In this document: one piece after another, positions 8,241-17,194 of the stretch
Layout: each line of letters starts with the position of its first letter
Position numbering within the stretch: position 1 is the stretch's first letter
Assembly: GCA_937995865.1 (NCBI GenBank)
Contig: CALKJA010000108.1
Coordinates: forward strand, 1-43,770
Length of the DNA stretch: 43,770 bases
Origin: an uncultured Paracoccaceae bacterium
GTDB taxonomy: Bacteria; Pseudomonadota; Alphaproteobacteria; Rhodobacterales; Rhodobacteraceae
Direction of reading: 5' to 3'
Made by a program: the position numbers and the translations under genes
Notes under the pieces: generated by a model
Told to the model about the DNA's origin: nothing
Databases searched by the model: none
What the model saw: the letters and a program-made list of their open reading frames with translations, nothing else

Positions 8241-8261
8241 GGTTGTGTATGGGTTGTGTAT
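8241..8261. repeat. Phased 10-bp direct repeat upstream of the DM13 gene
   Basis: GGTTGTGTAT occurs at 8241-8250 and again, unchanged, at 8252-8261. The 11-bp period places both copies on the same face of the helix. They lie about 170-190 bp upstream of the DM13 gene in a 261-bp gap. This layout is typical of a binding site for an activator, but the protein is unknown. Confidence 0.35.
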
Positions 8262-8431
8262 CATATGTGCTGCACCCAAAACTTGACCGATTGCGGCCCA
8301 CAGAGGATCGTGAACACCGCGCGCGATGTAGTGAGACCCCGGTAACGACCCCGCGCCGCCGCTAGGAAACGCTTGCACTTGGCGTGCGGCGTGTCAGCTA
8401 TAGATCCAACACGCCAAATACAGGACAGACC

Positions 8432-8908
8432 ATGTTTAGAGCTCTCAAAATCGCCCTTCCTTCATTCCTGATTGGTGTCCTTGTTGGGGGCGCAGGATGG
8501 TATCTTTTTTCGCCGTTGTTCATTGACCAAGTGGTCAATGAACGCATTGTGGTTTCTGCTGAATCAGAGGTCCTTTCGAGTGGCACATTTATAGATGCAG
8601 ACCGGGTCCATCAGGGGGCTGGAACCGCGTCACTTGTGCGGCAACCGGACGGCGCGGTTGAACTTCAACTGACTGATTTTACAGTTACAAACGGGCCCGA
8701 CCTTAAGGTTTATTTGTCGGTACATCCCGGGCCAATCACCGCCGCAGACGTGACCGATGCGGAGTGGGTTTCACTGGGTGCGCTAAAGGGCAATGTGGGC
8801 AATCAAACCTATTTATTGCCTAGCGAGTTAGATCCCGCATCCTTTGGCTCTGTTGTGATCTGGTGCGAACAGTTTGGCGTTCTCTTCTCTCCTGCTGCGT
8901 TGTCCTAA
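8432..8908 (+). CDS. DM13 domain protein, membrane-anchored
   Basis: This 158-residue protein has an N-terminal membrane anchor (about residues 7-27) and a single DM13 domain (about 49-156). The domain is recognised by SGTFIDADRVHQGAGTASL, the LTDFTVTNGPDLKVYLS core and the closing VVIWCEQFGVLFSPAAL, which contains the conserved cysteine (Cys145). DM13 domains are thought to take part in redox or electron transfer through this cysteine. Here it would face the periplasm. The start at 8432 is chosen over 8384 because AGGA precedes it and it gives the anchor directly. panC follows 38 bp later and may share its transcript, although no functional link is obvious. Confidence 0.85.
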   Translation: MFRALKIALPSFLIGVLVGGAGWYLFSPLFIDQVVNERIVVSAESEVLSSGTFIDADRVHQGAGTASLVRQPDGAVELQLTDFTVTNGPDLKVYLSVHPGPITAADVTDAEWVSLGALKGNVGNQTYLLPSELDPASFGSVVIWCEQFGVLFSPAALS

Positions 8909-8946
8909 CGGTTGCGCCTTTGCGCGGCTTGGGCGATAGCGGTGGG

Positions 8947-9807
8947 ATGAAGACCTATGACACCAAAACTGCCATGCGCGATCACGTCATGGCATTGAAA
9001 CGCAACGGGAAATCCGTTGGGTGTGTGCTTACGATGGGGTTCCTCCACGCTGGCCATATGGCCTTGATTCGCGAATGCGCGCGGCATGTGGATGAGGTGT
9101 GTGTATCCATTTTTGTGAACCCAACACAGTTCGGTGAAAAAGACGATCTCGATGCTTATCCCACTGATATTAAAGGCGATTTGACCCAACTTAAGGCAGA
9201 AGGTGTCAATGCGGTATTCCTGCCTACTCCGGCTGAAATGTACCCAGAGGGCGCAGATACAATGGTGGACGTTCCGGGGTTGAGCGGCATCCTTCAAGGC
9301 AAAATTCGGCCGGGGCATTTCACAGGCGTTTCAACCGTCGTGACCAAGCTCTTTAACATCCTGCAACCCGACGTGACCGTGTTCGGCCAAAAAGACTACC
9401 AACAGCTTGCGATCATTAGACAAATGGTTCGGGATCTGGCCATGCCTATCCGCGTGATTGGGTTGCCTACGGTGCGTGAAGAAGATGGGTTGGCGATGTC
9501 ATCGCGCAACGTCCGTCTCACGCCGGAAGACCGGATTGCCGCCAAAGTGCTTAACGCTGCGCTGGACCGTGCCGAAGTGCAGGACGCCCGCGATCTGAGC
9601 ACCGAAACCCTACGCAGTTTGGTCCGCGAGACCATTGGCAAAGAACCTCGCGCCGATATTCGCGGCATCGATATTCGTGATGCCACCACCCTTACGCCGT
9701 TCTACGGGCCTTTGGACCGTGCGGCCGTCATTTTACTCTCGGTTCGGTTTGGGGATATCCTTTTGATCGACAACCGAATTATCGGCCCCGGAAAGGACAG
9801 CCTATGA
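8947..9807 (+). CDS. panC: Pantothenate synthetase PanC
   Basis: PanC joins pantoate and beta-alanine with ATP, through pantoyl-adenylate, to make pantothenate in the cytoplasm. The 286 residues match the usual length. Signatures are TMGFLHAGH (29-37, the ATP-binding HIGH-like motif), FVNPTQFG (56-63), FGQKDYQQL (146-154) and MSSRN (184-188). The family usually has TMGALHxGH, so Phe at the fourth place is a mild variant. The ATG at 8947 is chosen because the longer frame from 8863 overlaps the DM13 gene and adds unrelated residues. The stop overlaps the panB start by 4 bp (ATGA), so the two are translationally coupled. Confidence 0.97.
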   Translation: MKTYDTKTAMRDHVMALKRNGKSVGCVLTMGFLHAGHMALIRECARHVDEVCVSIFVNPTQFGEKDDLDAYPTDIKGDLTQLKAEGVNAVFLPTPAEMYPEGADTMVDVPGLSGILQGKIRPGHFTGVSTVVTKLFNILQPDVTVFGQKDYQQLAIIRQMVRDLAMPIRVIGLPTVREEDGLAMSSRNVRLTPEDRIAAKVLNAALDRAEVQDARDLSTETLRSLVRETIGKEPRADIRGIDIRDATTLTPFYGPLDRAAVILLSVRFGDILLIDNRIIGPGKDSL

Positions 9808-10613
9808 GCACCCAGAAACCGATCCGCCGCAAGACCTGCCCCCAGATAGCAGCCATGAAGGGCGGCGATCCGATTGTATCGCTGACCTCTTATCACGCAC
9901 ATACAGCCGCGATTGTAGACGGACATGCGGATTTTATCCTTGTGGGTGATAGCCTTGGCATGGTGATGCACGGGATGGAGACAACTGTGGGTGTGCCCCT
10001 TGATCTGATGATCATGCACGGTAAGGCCGTGGTGCGCGGCACGGCGCAGGCTTTGATCGTGGTAGACATGCCCTTTGGCACCTATGAAGAATCTCCGGAG
10101 ATCGCGTTCCGCAACGCGTCCAAGATCCTTAAAGAAACAGGATGCGGGGCGGTTAAGCTGGAAGGCGGATCGCGCATGGCCCCAACGATCAAGTTCTTGG
10201 TCGAGCGTGGCATTCCTGTGATGGCCCATATCGGTCTGACCCCGCAATCCTCGCATGTCATGGGCGGTTTCAAAACTCAAGGGCGGGATGAAGACAGCTG
10301 GGCCATCCATGAGGCCGATGCGCGTGATGTGACAGATGCCGGGGCGTTTGCCATTGTGCTTGAAGGCATGGTGGAGCCGCTGGCAGCCAAGATCACCGCG
10401 CAAATCGAAATCCCTACAATCGGGATCGGAGCATCAGCAGACTGCGACGGACAAATTCTTGTGCTAGAAGACATGCTGGGGCTCAGCCCACGGGCACCCA
10501 AATTTGTCAAAGTTTACGGCGATTTAGGCGCACAGATCGAAGCAAGCGTCAAAGCATATGCCGATGAGGTGCGCGCGCGCAAATTCCCCGGCGAAGCACA
10601 AGTGTATCGCTAG
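9804..10613 (+). CDS. panB: Ketopantoate hydroxymethyltransferase PanB
   Basis: PanB transfers a hydroxymethyl group from 5,10-methylene-tetrahydrofolate to 2-oxoisovalerate to form ketopantoate, the first committed step to pantothenate. It has 269 residues, a normal length. [11 protein letters not shown] (47-57) holds the metal-binding Asp49, VVDMPFGTY holds Asp88, and KLEGG and the late [20 protein letters not shown] are also family motifs. It starts inside the panC stop. The pathway order is inverted (panC-panB), which is common. CoaBC, which acts later in the same route to coenzyme A, lies at 17195-18388. Confidence 0.98.
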   Translation: MSTQKPIRRKTCPQIAAMKGGDPIVSLTSYHAHTAAIVDGHADFILVGDSLGMVMHGMETTVGVPLDLMIMHGKAVVRGTAQALIVVDMPFGTYEESPEIAFRNASKILKETGCGAVKLEGGSRMAPTIKFLVERGIPVMAHIGLTPQSSHVMGGFKTQGRDEDSWAIHEADARDVTDAGAFAIVLEGMVEPLAAKITAQIEIPTIGIGASADCDGQILVLEDMLGLSPRAPKFVKVYGDLGAQIEASVKAYADEVRARKFPGEAQVYR

Positions 10614-10622
10614 CTCCGCAAA

Positions 10623-10667
10623 CGATGGCCTGAAGCGACGCGCGGATCTGAGCGTTTCAGACCATCG
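10623..10667. terminator. Imperfect inverted repeat between convergent panB and hydroxyacid dehydrogenase
   Basis: CGATGG-c-CTGAA (10623-10634) pairs with TTCAG-a-CCATCG (10656-10667), giving 11 bp with one mismatch around a 21-nt loop. It spans the short gap and the last codons of the minus-strand gene. It may end transcription in one or both directions, but it has no T-tract. Confidence 0.35.
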
Positions 10668-11643
10668 ACGGTACAACAAGATCAGGAGGGCGGTGCCCGT
10701 CATCGAATGTCTTGATGTTAATGATGACTTTTTCACCCATTTCATCGCGGCCTTCAACCGTGGACGATCCCATGTGTGGTAAGAGCACGACATTGGGCAG
10801 CTCGCGCAAACGCGGATTGATGGTTTGGGTCTTTTCATAGACGTCCAATCCCGCGCCTGCGATGTCCTGACTGCGCAGCGCACGCGTTAAAGCATTTTCA
10901 TCGATCACTTGGCCGCGAGATGTATTTACGATGACCGCCGTGGGCTTCATGAGCTTGATCCGCCGCGCATTCATCAGGTGAAACGTGGACGGCGTATGAG
11001 GGCAATTGATCGAAATTACATCCATCCGGCTGACCATCTGGTCTAGACTCTCCCAATAGGTAGCGGCCAGATCCTCTTCGATTTCTGGGCGCAGGCGCTT
11101 TCGGTTGTGATAATGCACTTGCATTCCAAAAACTGCCGCGCGCCGCGCAACAGCCTGACCAATACGCCCCATCCCAAGGATGCCCAGACGCCGCCCGCCT
11201 AAGCGGCCACCCAGCATTGCCGTCGGGGACCAGCCTTCCCAATCGCCCGATTGCATCAGCGCAAGACCTTCAGGGATACGCCGCGTCACCGCCAGCATCA
11301 GCGCCATTGTCATATCGGCAGTATCATCCGTCACGACACCCGGTGTGTTCGAAACCAGCACCCCGCGTTGCCGAGCGGTCTGCACGTCAATATGATCAAC
11401 GCCAGCGCCGTAATTGGCGATGAGTTTAAGATTATCGCCCGCCTGCCCCAGCAATGTGCCATCGATATCGTCAGTGACAGTTGGCACCAGAACATCCGCA
11501 AATTTCAGCGCCTCTGTTAGCTGCGCACGGGTCATCGGAGTGTCGGTTTCGCGCAGATGTACGTCGAAAAGCTCTGACATTCTGGTTTCGACGACTTCGG
11601 GCAACCGTCGCGTCACGACAACACTCAACCTTTTGGATGGCAT
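10657..11643 (-). CDS. D-2-hydroxyacid dehydrogenase (glyoxylate/hydroxypyruvate reductase-like)
   Basis: This 328-residue NAD(P)-dependent enzyme of the D-isomer 2-hydroxyacid dehydrogenase family resembles glyoxylate or hydroxypyruvate reductase (GyaR/GRHPR type). The nucleotide-binding motif is GMGRIG at 157-162. The catalytic triad is present: Arg243 in NTSRGQ, Glu270 in DVYEK and His290 in LLPHMGSS. The start has a strong AGGGAGGA ribosome site. It reduces small 2-oxo acids in the cytoplasm. The true substrate is open. It is divergent from the SH3-domain gene, with an 88-bp shared promoter region. Confidence 0.92.
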   Translation of the reverse strand: MPSKRLSVVVTRRLPEVVETRMSELFDVHLRETDTPMTRAQLTEALKFADVLVPTVTDDIDGTLLGQAGDNLKLIANYGAGVDHIDVQTARQRGVLVSNTPGVVTDDTADMTMALMLAVTRRIPEGLALMQSGDWEGWSPTAMLGGRLGGRRLGILGMGRIGQAVARRAAVFGMQVHYHNRKRLRPEIEEDLAATYWESLDQMVSRMDVISINCPHTPSTFHLMNARRIKLMKPTAVIVNTSRGQVIDENALTRALRSQDIAGAGLDVYEKTQTINPRLRELPNVVLLPHMGSSTVEGRDEMGEKVIINIKTFDDGHRPPDLVVPSMV

Positions 11644-11731
11644 CTGGACTGGTTCCTCCCTTTTTCCGAAATGGGCTTTCTGATACAGTGCCTGCCATAA
11701 AGAGTGGGCACAAGAACCTACAGAAATTCAG

Positions 11732-12244
11732 ATGAGGCAAACAGTGTTACGGGCGTGCTACTTCGCAGTCTTATTTCTTTGCATGACCTGCGCTGCCGTT
11801 TGGGCAGAGGCCGCCCAAGAGCGTGGGCAGGTCACAAATTTCCCGATCCCTCGCTATGTGTCAATGAAGGCTATTGAGGCTAATGTTCGGCGAGGGCCAT
11901 CACTTTCGCACAGGATTGACTGGGTTTTTACCCGCCGCGACATGCCTTTGCAGGTCACAGCCGAGCACGGCCATTGGCGCCGGGTTCAGGATCGTGACGG
12001 GCTGGGCGGCTGGATTCATTATTCGCTCATTTCGGGCTCACGAACAGTAATTGTTGAAGAAGATATGCTGGGGTTATTTCCCCGCGCCTCTGCGGACGGC
12101 CAGGTGGTCGCAAGACTTGAACTTGGGGTTATTGCAGAGTTAGGAAAGTGCGAACCAAATTGGTGCAGGGTCTCGGCCGGCGGATATCGCGGGTGGGTCC
12201 CAAAAACCTCAATATGGGGCGTTGAAAAAAATGAAATACGGTAA
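11732..12244 (+). CDS. Exported bacterial SH3-domain protein
   Basis: This 170-residue protein carries a signal peptide (about residues 1-25, ending VWAEA). Two bacterial SH3-like repeats of the SH3_4 kind follow. The first is AIEANVRRGPSLSHRIDWVFTR to GLGGWIHYSLIS and the second ends RVSAGGYRGWVPKTSIWGV. Such proteins usually act in the periplasm on or near peptidoglycan. The C-terminal KCEPNWCR pair could form a disulfide. It is followed after 9 bp by a capsule-transferase-like gene, so they probably form an operon. Confidence 0.85.
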   Translation: MRQTVLRACYFAVLFLCMTCAAVWAEAAQERGQVTNFPIPRYVSMKAIEANVRRGPSLSHRIDWVFTRRDMPLQVTAEHGHWRRVQDRDGLGGWIHYSLISGSRTVIVEEDMLGLFPRASADGQVVARLELGVIAELGKCEPNWCRVSAGGYRGWVPKTSIWGVEKNEIR

Positions 12245-12253
12245 GGTAAGATC

Positions 12254-13243
12254 ATGAAACACGTCACTCTCCCACAGGACCTAGCAGACTATACTGCAGA
12301 AGGTCAGCGCCTCCTTGTTGTTCACGCCGAAGATGGTTGGGTCGAAGGTGTCCGCGAAGGGCAATACGATTTCTTCACTCGGCTTGCACCAACTCTGCGC
12401 GCGGCAGGTGTTGCTACTGTTGTCGCAACGCTCGATACGACAATGTCAGACGCTCTTTTGGAGCAGAACCATCTGCACATTATTTTCGGCAACAGGCCGC
12501 GATATGGCGAAAAGCTGATGCATGTTTCACCTTCTTATGTTTGGGGTTTTTGGTACCTCGACGAAGTCGGGATCAATATCAACTCAACCATGCGGATGCG
12601 TCATTTCCGTCCGGATGGCGTGGACTGGGGCCATGCGGAATGGTTCTATAACGGCGTCGCAAACCACATGATCGCGGAAAACATGAGCCGGTTCGAACAG
12701 CCCGAGCGCGTGACCAGCCCGCTGAACCCCGCACAATCTGTCGTATTCTGCCAAGATATCGACGACCGTTGGCCGCGCGAGCATTTCCTCACCACCGAAG
12801 AGATGATCCGCAACGCAGGTCGCGCCGCGCAAGGCGGAACCGTCTATGTGAAACCGCATCCGTACCAACGCGCGGAAACGCTCGAAAAGATTGAAGAGCA
12901 GGCAAATGGCGATCCGAATATCATTCTCACAGATGCCTCGGTTCACGACCTCATCGATGCCTCAGACGTCGTGATCACCCAAAACTCGGCAGCGGGCTTT
13001 GAAGCGCTCCTGCACAAGAAAAAAGTCATCACCTGCGCGCGTTCAGATTACCATCACGCCACGGCGACAGCGCGGAGTGAGCAAGAGCTTCGTGAAATGC
13101 TGCGTAGCGGCCTGCCGCAGTTTAACGACTTCCCATATGAAAAATATCTCTATTGGTTCCTGTCTGACCACTGTGTTGAGCCGCAGCGTTGGGACTTTGC
13201 CGAGACCGTTTGGGATCGCATTCGCGACAAGGCGATGATCTAA
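12254..13243 (+). CDS. Capsular polysaccharide synthesis-like protein (KpsC/KpsS type)
   Basis: The 329-residue protein resembles the capsule beta-Kdo transferase family (Capsule_synth). The clearest part is the C-terminal half: VKPHPYQRAETLEK, then VHDLIDASDVVITQNSAAGFEALLHKKKVIT, the family's nucleotide-sugar-binding core. No other capsule gene lies nearby, so it may add a sugar to another surface polymer, or act in a capsule pathway encoded elsewhere. There is no signal peptide, and it should be cytoplasmic or membrane-peripheral. It starts 9 bp after the SH3 gene, with AAGGTAAG in front. The family call is a judgement from motifs, so the donor sugar is uncertain. Confidence 0.75.
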   Translation: MKHVTLPQDLADYTAEGQRLLVVHAEDGWVEGVREGQYDFFTRLAPTLRAAGVATVVATLDTTMSDALLEQNHLHIIFGNRPRYGEKLMHVSPSYVWGFWYLDEVGININSTMRMRHFRPDGVDWGHAEWFYNGVANHMIAENMSRFEQPERVTSPLNPAQSVVFCQDIDDRWPREHFLTTEEMIRNAGRAAQGGTVYVKPHPYQRAETLEKIEEQANGDPNIILTDASVHDLIDASDVVITQNSAAGFEALLHKKKVITCARSDYHHATATARSEQELREMLRSGLPQFNDFPYEKYLYWFLSDHCVEPQRWDFAETVWDRIRDKAMI

Positions 13244-13252
13244 GCTCTCCGT

Positions 13253-13645
13253 TTATCGCAAGGTGGTGGGCGCCTTCACGCCCACCCCTTCGGTAAACCC
13301 CCAAAGGCCAGTGCCGTCTGCAGCATCGCCTTTGAAACGCGCCATAACGTGGCAATGTGCGTGAGCCACGGTCTGACCTGCGACAGCGCCAACATTCCAA
13401 CCCACCGTAAATCCCTCTGGCGCAAGAGCGCTGAGCTGTTCTTTTGCAAACTGAAGTGCATCCGGCATTTCAGACCATTCCGCTGCATTCAGCTCAAAAG
13501 GCGCCTCCACATGACGCTTGGGGATAATCATTACCCCGTGACGACGATCACGCGGGATCTGACCAAGCATATAAAGCGCGTGTGTCTCAAAAAGCGGGGC
13601 ATCGGCCAGCAGCCCGTTTTGCAAACAGAAGCGGCACCCTTTCAC
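13253..13645 (-). CDS. HIT-family nucleotide hydrolase/transferase
   Basis: This 130-residue protein of the histidine-triad family has its active-site triad at His95, His97 and His99 in AHAHCHV. Cys4 and Cys7 (CRFC) are the start of the metal site seen in some family members. Members cleave or transfer nucleoside phosphates. The start codon overlaps the stop of the M3 peptidase gene by 4 bp, so it is the last gene of the minus-strand operon. The exact substrate is not shown by the sequence. Confidence 0.93.
   Translation of the reverse strand: MKGCRFCLQNGLLADAPLFETHALYMLGQIPRDRRHGVMIIPKRHVEAPFELNAAEWSEMPDALQFAKEQLSALAPEGFTVGWNVGAVAGQTVAHAHCHVMARFKGDAADGTGLWGFTEGVGVKAPTTLR
13265..13286. terminator. 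Perfect hairpin just past the capsule-like gene
   Basis: An 8-bp perfect stem, GGTGGGCG (13265-13272) with CGCCCACC (13279-13286), has loop CCTTCA. It lies 22 bp after the stop of the plus-strand gene, inside the 3' end of the convergent HIT gene. It may serve as a terminator despite lying in coding sequence. Confidence 0.3.
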
Positions 13646-15660
13646 GAGGCCGCAAGCCCCCGCCCCTTGAGCAAAGCCTCCACTCCCGGCATCCGCCCGC
13701 GAAACGCGGTATACAAAGCCTCAGGCGGCTGGCTCCCACCTGCCGAGAGGATGTGTGTTTCAAGCTTTTGCGCTGTCTGCGCATCAAACGCACCGCCTGC
13801 TTCTTCGAACGCGGCAAACGCATCTGCGTCCATCACCTCCGACCACATGTAACTGTAATACCCGCTTGAGTAGCCATCCCCGGCAAACACATGCGCGAAA
13901 TGGGGCGTGGCATGGCGCATCTCAATCGCGGCAGGCATCCCGAGTTTCGCAAGAACTTCAGCCTGCGCCGCCATCGGATCACTTGGGGCAGCCCCTTCAT
14001 GGAAGGCAAGATCCACTAGCGCTGAGGCGACATACTCGACCGTGCCAAATCCCATGTCATAGGTAGACGCCGCCAACACCCGCTCTAGCAAGTCGCGTGG
14101 CATCGGCGCGCCGGTCTGAGCATGCACAGCGTATTTCTCCAAAACTTCCGGCACTTCTAACCAATGCTCATAAAGCTGGCTGGGCAATTCAACAAAATCG
14201 CGCGCAACCGACGTGCCCGAGATCATCGGATAACGCACGTTCGTCAGCATATGATGGAGCGCATGACCAAACTCATGAAAGAGGGTCCTTGCGTCATCAA
14301 AGCTTAGCAATGCCGGGGCACCTGCCGGGGGTTTGGCGAAATTGCACACGTTGATCGTGATCGGTCGAACCTCACCCGCCAGCGTGTGGCCAGAACGCAG
14401 CCCTGTGCACCATGCGCCGGATCGCTTGCCCGAACGTGCAAAGTAATCACCAATGAAAACCGCCAGATGCTTGCCATCGCGGGTGACTTCCCAAGCGCGG
14501 GCATCCGTATTTGGCAAAGCCGCATCAATCGGCTTAAAGGACAGGCCAAACAGGCGTGAGGACACGTCAAAGGCGGCCTCAATCATCTTATCGAGCTGGA
14601 AATAAGGCTTTAGCTCAGCTTCATCCAAATCATGCTCTGCCACACGCCGTTTCTCGGAATAATAGCGCCAATCCCATGGTGCGAGGTTTTCGTTGAACCC
14701 ATCCGCATGCATCATCTGCGTCAAAATAGCGGCATCCGCATCGGCCTGCGCTTTGGCCGGTGCCCACACATCCATCAAAAGCGCACGCACGTTTTCGGGC
14801 GTTTTGGCCATTTCGGGCTCAAGCTTGTAGGCTGCAAAGCTCTCATACCCCAGCAACTTGGCGCGCTCTTCACGCAGTTGCAAAATCTCGGCGGCGATGG
14901 CGCGGTTGTCCGACTTGCCTCCATTGGCCCCTCGCAAAGACCATGCCTTTTGCGCGCGCTCGCGCAGCGTACGATCCGGGCAAAACTGAAGAAATGGCGT
15001 CATGAGAGACCGCGATGTGGTGATCGCCCAACCCTCGACGCCCTTTGCCTCACCAGCAGATTTCGCAGCAGAGACAAGAAACTCGGGCAAACCGGCCAAG
15101 TCATTTTGGCCCAGTTCCATGAACCACTCGCCCTCATCGGCCAATAGGTTCTGTGTAAAATCCGTCCCCAGCATCGCAAGACGCGCTTTGAGTTCGGTCA
15201 TACGCTCTTTGTCCGCGCCTTCCAGCGCCGCCCCTGCGCGGGTGAAATCCTGATGATAGAGCTCGATCACCCGGCGGTCTTGACCATCGAACGCGTCGCG
15301 CGCCTCATAAAGCGTCCGGATGCGCGCAAAGAGCGTGGGGTTTGAGATCACCTCAGAGTTATAAGCGCTCAACTCAGTCACAAATGCCTTTTGCAACGCT
15401 TGTCGCTCGGGCGTGCTGTCCGTGGACACCATGTTGAAAAAGACGCTCAACACCTGCCGAAGGGGCTGTCCCGCCAGTTCAAGCGCGTGGATCGTGTTTT
15501 CCAAAGTGGGCGCATCCGCATTGTCAGCAATCGCCGCGATCTCAGCACGCGCAGCTTTCAGTCCGGCCTCAAGGCTGGGGGCAAATTGGGCGTCATTGAT
15601 CAGCTCATAGCGCGGCAGGCCAAACGGGCCGTCCCATGTATCGATAAGGGGTGAGCTCAT
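13642..15660 (-). CDS. M3 family zinc oligopeptidase
   Basis: This 672-residue zinc metallopeptidase belongs to the M3 family (oligopeptidase A/peptidyl-dipeptidase Dcp group). The HEFGH zinc-binding motif stands near residue 461, followed by the typical ARDFVELPSQLYEHW, which supplies the third ligand. The late GYSSGYYSYMWSEVMDADAF is the substrate-binding loop of the family. It degrades short peptides in the cytoplasm, as there is no signal peptide. Its start overlaps the preceding MoeB-like gene's stop by 4 bp and its stop overlaps the HIT start, so all three are coupled. Confidence 0.95.
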   Translation of the reverse strand: MSSPLIDTWDGPFGLPRYELINDAQFAPSLEAGLKAARAEIAAIADNADAPTLENTIHALELAGQPLRQVLSVFFNMVSTDSTPERQALQKAFVTELSAYNSEVISNPTLFARIRTLYEARDAFDGQDRRVIELYHQDFTRAGAALEGADKERMTELKARLAMLGTDFTQNLLADEGEWFMELGQNDLAGLPEFLVSAAKSAGEAKGVEGWAITTSRSLMTPFLQFCPDRTLRERAQKAWSLRGANGGKSDNRAIAAEILQLREERAKLLGYESFAAYKLEPEMAKTPENVRALLMDVWAPAKAQADADAAILTQMMHADGFNENLAPWDWRYYSEKRRVAEHDLDEAELKPYFQLDKMIEAAFDVSSRLFGLSFKPIDAALPNTDARAWEVTRDGKHLAVFIGDYFARSGKRSGAWCTGLRSGHTLAGEVRPITINVCNFAKPPAGAPALLSFDDARTLFHEFGHALHHMLTNVRYPMISGTSVARDFVELPSQLYEHWLEVPEVLEKYAVHAQTGAPMPRDLLERVLAASTYDMGFGTVEYVASALVDLAFHEGAAPSDPMAAQAEVLAKLGMPAAIEMRHATPHFAHVFAGDGYSSGYYSYMWSEVMDADAFAAFEEAGGAFDAQTAQKLETHILSAGGSQPPEALYTAFRGRMPGVEALLKGRGLAAS

Positions 15661-16724
15661 GGTCTATCCTTTCGCCCGCATACGGGGCAGTCAGGGCGTT
15701 TGCCCAACTTAATTTTTCGCGTTTCAGCGTCCAGCGCATCATAGATCAGCATGTGGCCCAACAACGGTGTGCCAGCACCGGTCAACCGTTTCACAACTTC
15801 CACCGCCATCAGTGACCCGATCACGCCGGGCAATGGCCCTAATACGCCAGCTTCAGCGCAGGAGGGCGCCAATGCGGGATCGGGATCGTTAGGAAAGATG
15901 CAGTCATAACACGGACCGTCAAAGGCCGTGTCCCAGATCGCCACCTGCCCCTCCCATTGGGTGAGCGCCCCTGAAACCACCGGCAATCCCAGCTTAGCGG
16001 CTGCGGCATTGATGACCCGCCGCGTGGCGAAGTTGTCCACACCATCAACGATCAGGTCATAGTCTTCGAATAGCTCTGCTGCGATTTCGTCCGTGAGCCG
16101 CCGGGTATAGGGCTTCACAGTCACATATGGATTGAGCGTATGGATTGCCGCTTCCGCGCTTTGGGTTTTGGTTCGGCCCGTCATGTCATCACGGTGGATC
16201 ACCTGCCGTTGCAGATTTGTGTGATCTACAGTGTCATCATCGACGATCCCCAAGGTGCCCACGCCAGCAGCCGCCAAGTATTGCAACACCGGAGCGCCTA
16301 AGCCTCCGGCCCCCACAACTAACACGCGCGCGCGTTTTAGCTTTGTCTGACCAGCCCCGCCAATCTCACGCAGAACAATGTGGCGTGCGTAACGTTCAAG
16401 CTCCACGTCATTCAATTTCTGAGGAGTGAGCGCTTGAGCCACACGTTCCGCTTCGGGCCGCGCTTCCGGCCGGGTCCGTGCGCGCAGCCACCGCAAACCC
16501 TTTGAATACAGAACGCCAAGCGCCACAAACCCTGCAATCAATAGCCAAAGTGCCGCCGAACCGCCGGTTCCTTCGCGCAGGGGATGGCCATCAGGCAACG
16601 TGATATGGATGATCAAAACGCCAACAAAAAGCAGCCCGATCATGATCCAACGGGCTTGAATTGGCGATTTCATCGCCACACCGATCAGCCACAACGTTGC
16701 CGCCATGGAAAAGACAACGATCAT
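15657..16724 (-). CDS. Membrane-anchored MoeB/ThiF (E1-like) adenylyltransferase
   Basis: The 355-residue protein joins three N-terminal membrane spans (about 1-18, 26-43, 57-74) to a complete ThiF/MoeB domain (about 106-355). The adenylate-binding loop is GAGGLG (138-143), followed by the conserved TNLQRQV. Zinc-binding cysteine pairs are CYDC and the terminal CPVC. Such enzymes adenylate the C-terminal glycine of a ubiquitin-like sulfur carrier (MoaD or ThiS). Stand-alone MoeB is soluble and about 250 residues, so the anchor is an extension. No sulfur-carrier gene is in the window. It sits 6 bp after dut and is coupled to the M3 peptidase. Confidence 0.9.
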   Translation of the reverse strand: MIVVFSMAATLWLIGVAMKSPIQARWIMIGLLFVGVLIIHITLPDGHPLREGTGGSAALWLLIAGFVALGVLYSKGLRWLRARTRPEARPEAERVAQALTPQKLNDVELERYARHIVLREIGGAGQTKLKRARVLVVGAGGLGAPVLQYLAAAGVGTLGIVDDDTVDHTNLQRQVIHRDDMTGRTKTQSAEAAIHTLNPYVTVKPYTRRLTDEIAAELFEDYDLIVDGVDNFATRRVINAAAAKLGLPVVSGALTQWEGQVAIWDTAFDGPCYDCIFPNDPDPALAPSCAEAGVLGPLPGVIGSLMAVEVVKRLTGAGTPLLGHMLIYDALDAETRKIKLGKRPDCPVCGRKDRP

Positions 16725-16730
16725 GTCCGC

Positions 16731-17192
16731 TTACCCTTGGCCGGTTGAGCCGAAACCCGCGTCACCGCGCGCGGTGACGTCCAGCTCTGCCGTTTCGTGA
16801 AACAATGCTTGGATCACGGGGGCAAGAACCATCTGAGCAATGCGATCGCCATGCGCGACGATAAAGTCATTGGATCCGTGGTTGATTAAAATCACTCCAA
16901 CCGGCCCCCGGTAATCGGCATCAATGGTGCCCGGCGCGTTCACAAGCCCGATCCCATGTTTCAAAGCAAGGCCCGAGCGCGGCCGGATCTGCATCTCGTG
17001 CCCTTCCGGGACCGCCATTCGAAGGCCCGTTGGGATCAATGCCCGCGCCCCCGGAGCAAGGGTCACACCCAAAGCTCTATCCGCCGCCGCAAGATTGGCG
17101 CGGATATCGGCGCCCGCGGCGTGTGCGCTTTCATAGCTGGGCAGCGGAATATCCTCATCCGCGCCGTTGTCTCGTAGGATGGCCAACCGCAT
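16731..17192 (-). CDS. dut: dUTP diphosphatase (dUTPase)
   Basis: Dut hydrolyses dUTP to dUMP and diphosphate, keeping uracil out of DNA and feeding dTMP synthesis. The 153 residues carry all five motifs: AGADIR (26-31), RPRSGLA (70-76), GTIDADYRG (88-96), GDRIAQMV (115-122) and GDAGFGSTG (143-151). It forms trimers in this family. The start lies 2 bp after the coaBC stop. The coaBC-dut order is a well-known bacterial pairing (dfp-dut). Confidence 0.98.
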   Translation of the reverse strand: MRLAILRDNGADEDIPLPSYESAHAAGADIRANLAAADRALGVTLAPGARALIPTGLRMAVPEGHEMQIRPRSGLALKHGIGLVNAPGTIDADYRGPVGVILINHGSNDFIVAHGDRIAQMVLAPVIQALFHETAELDVTARGDAGFGSTGQG

Positions 17193-17194
17193 TT

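Noticed and set aside
8365-8405. TTGCAC and TATAGA as a -35/-10 pair for the DM13 gene
   Set aside because: The spacing is 20 bp, too long for a standard promoter, so I do not annotate it.
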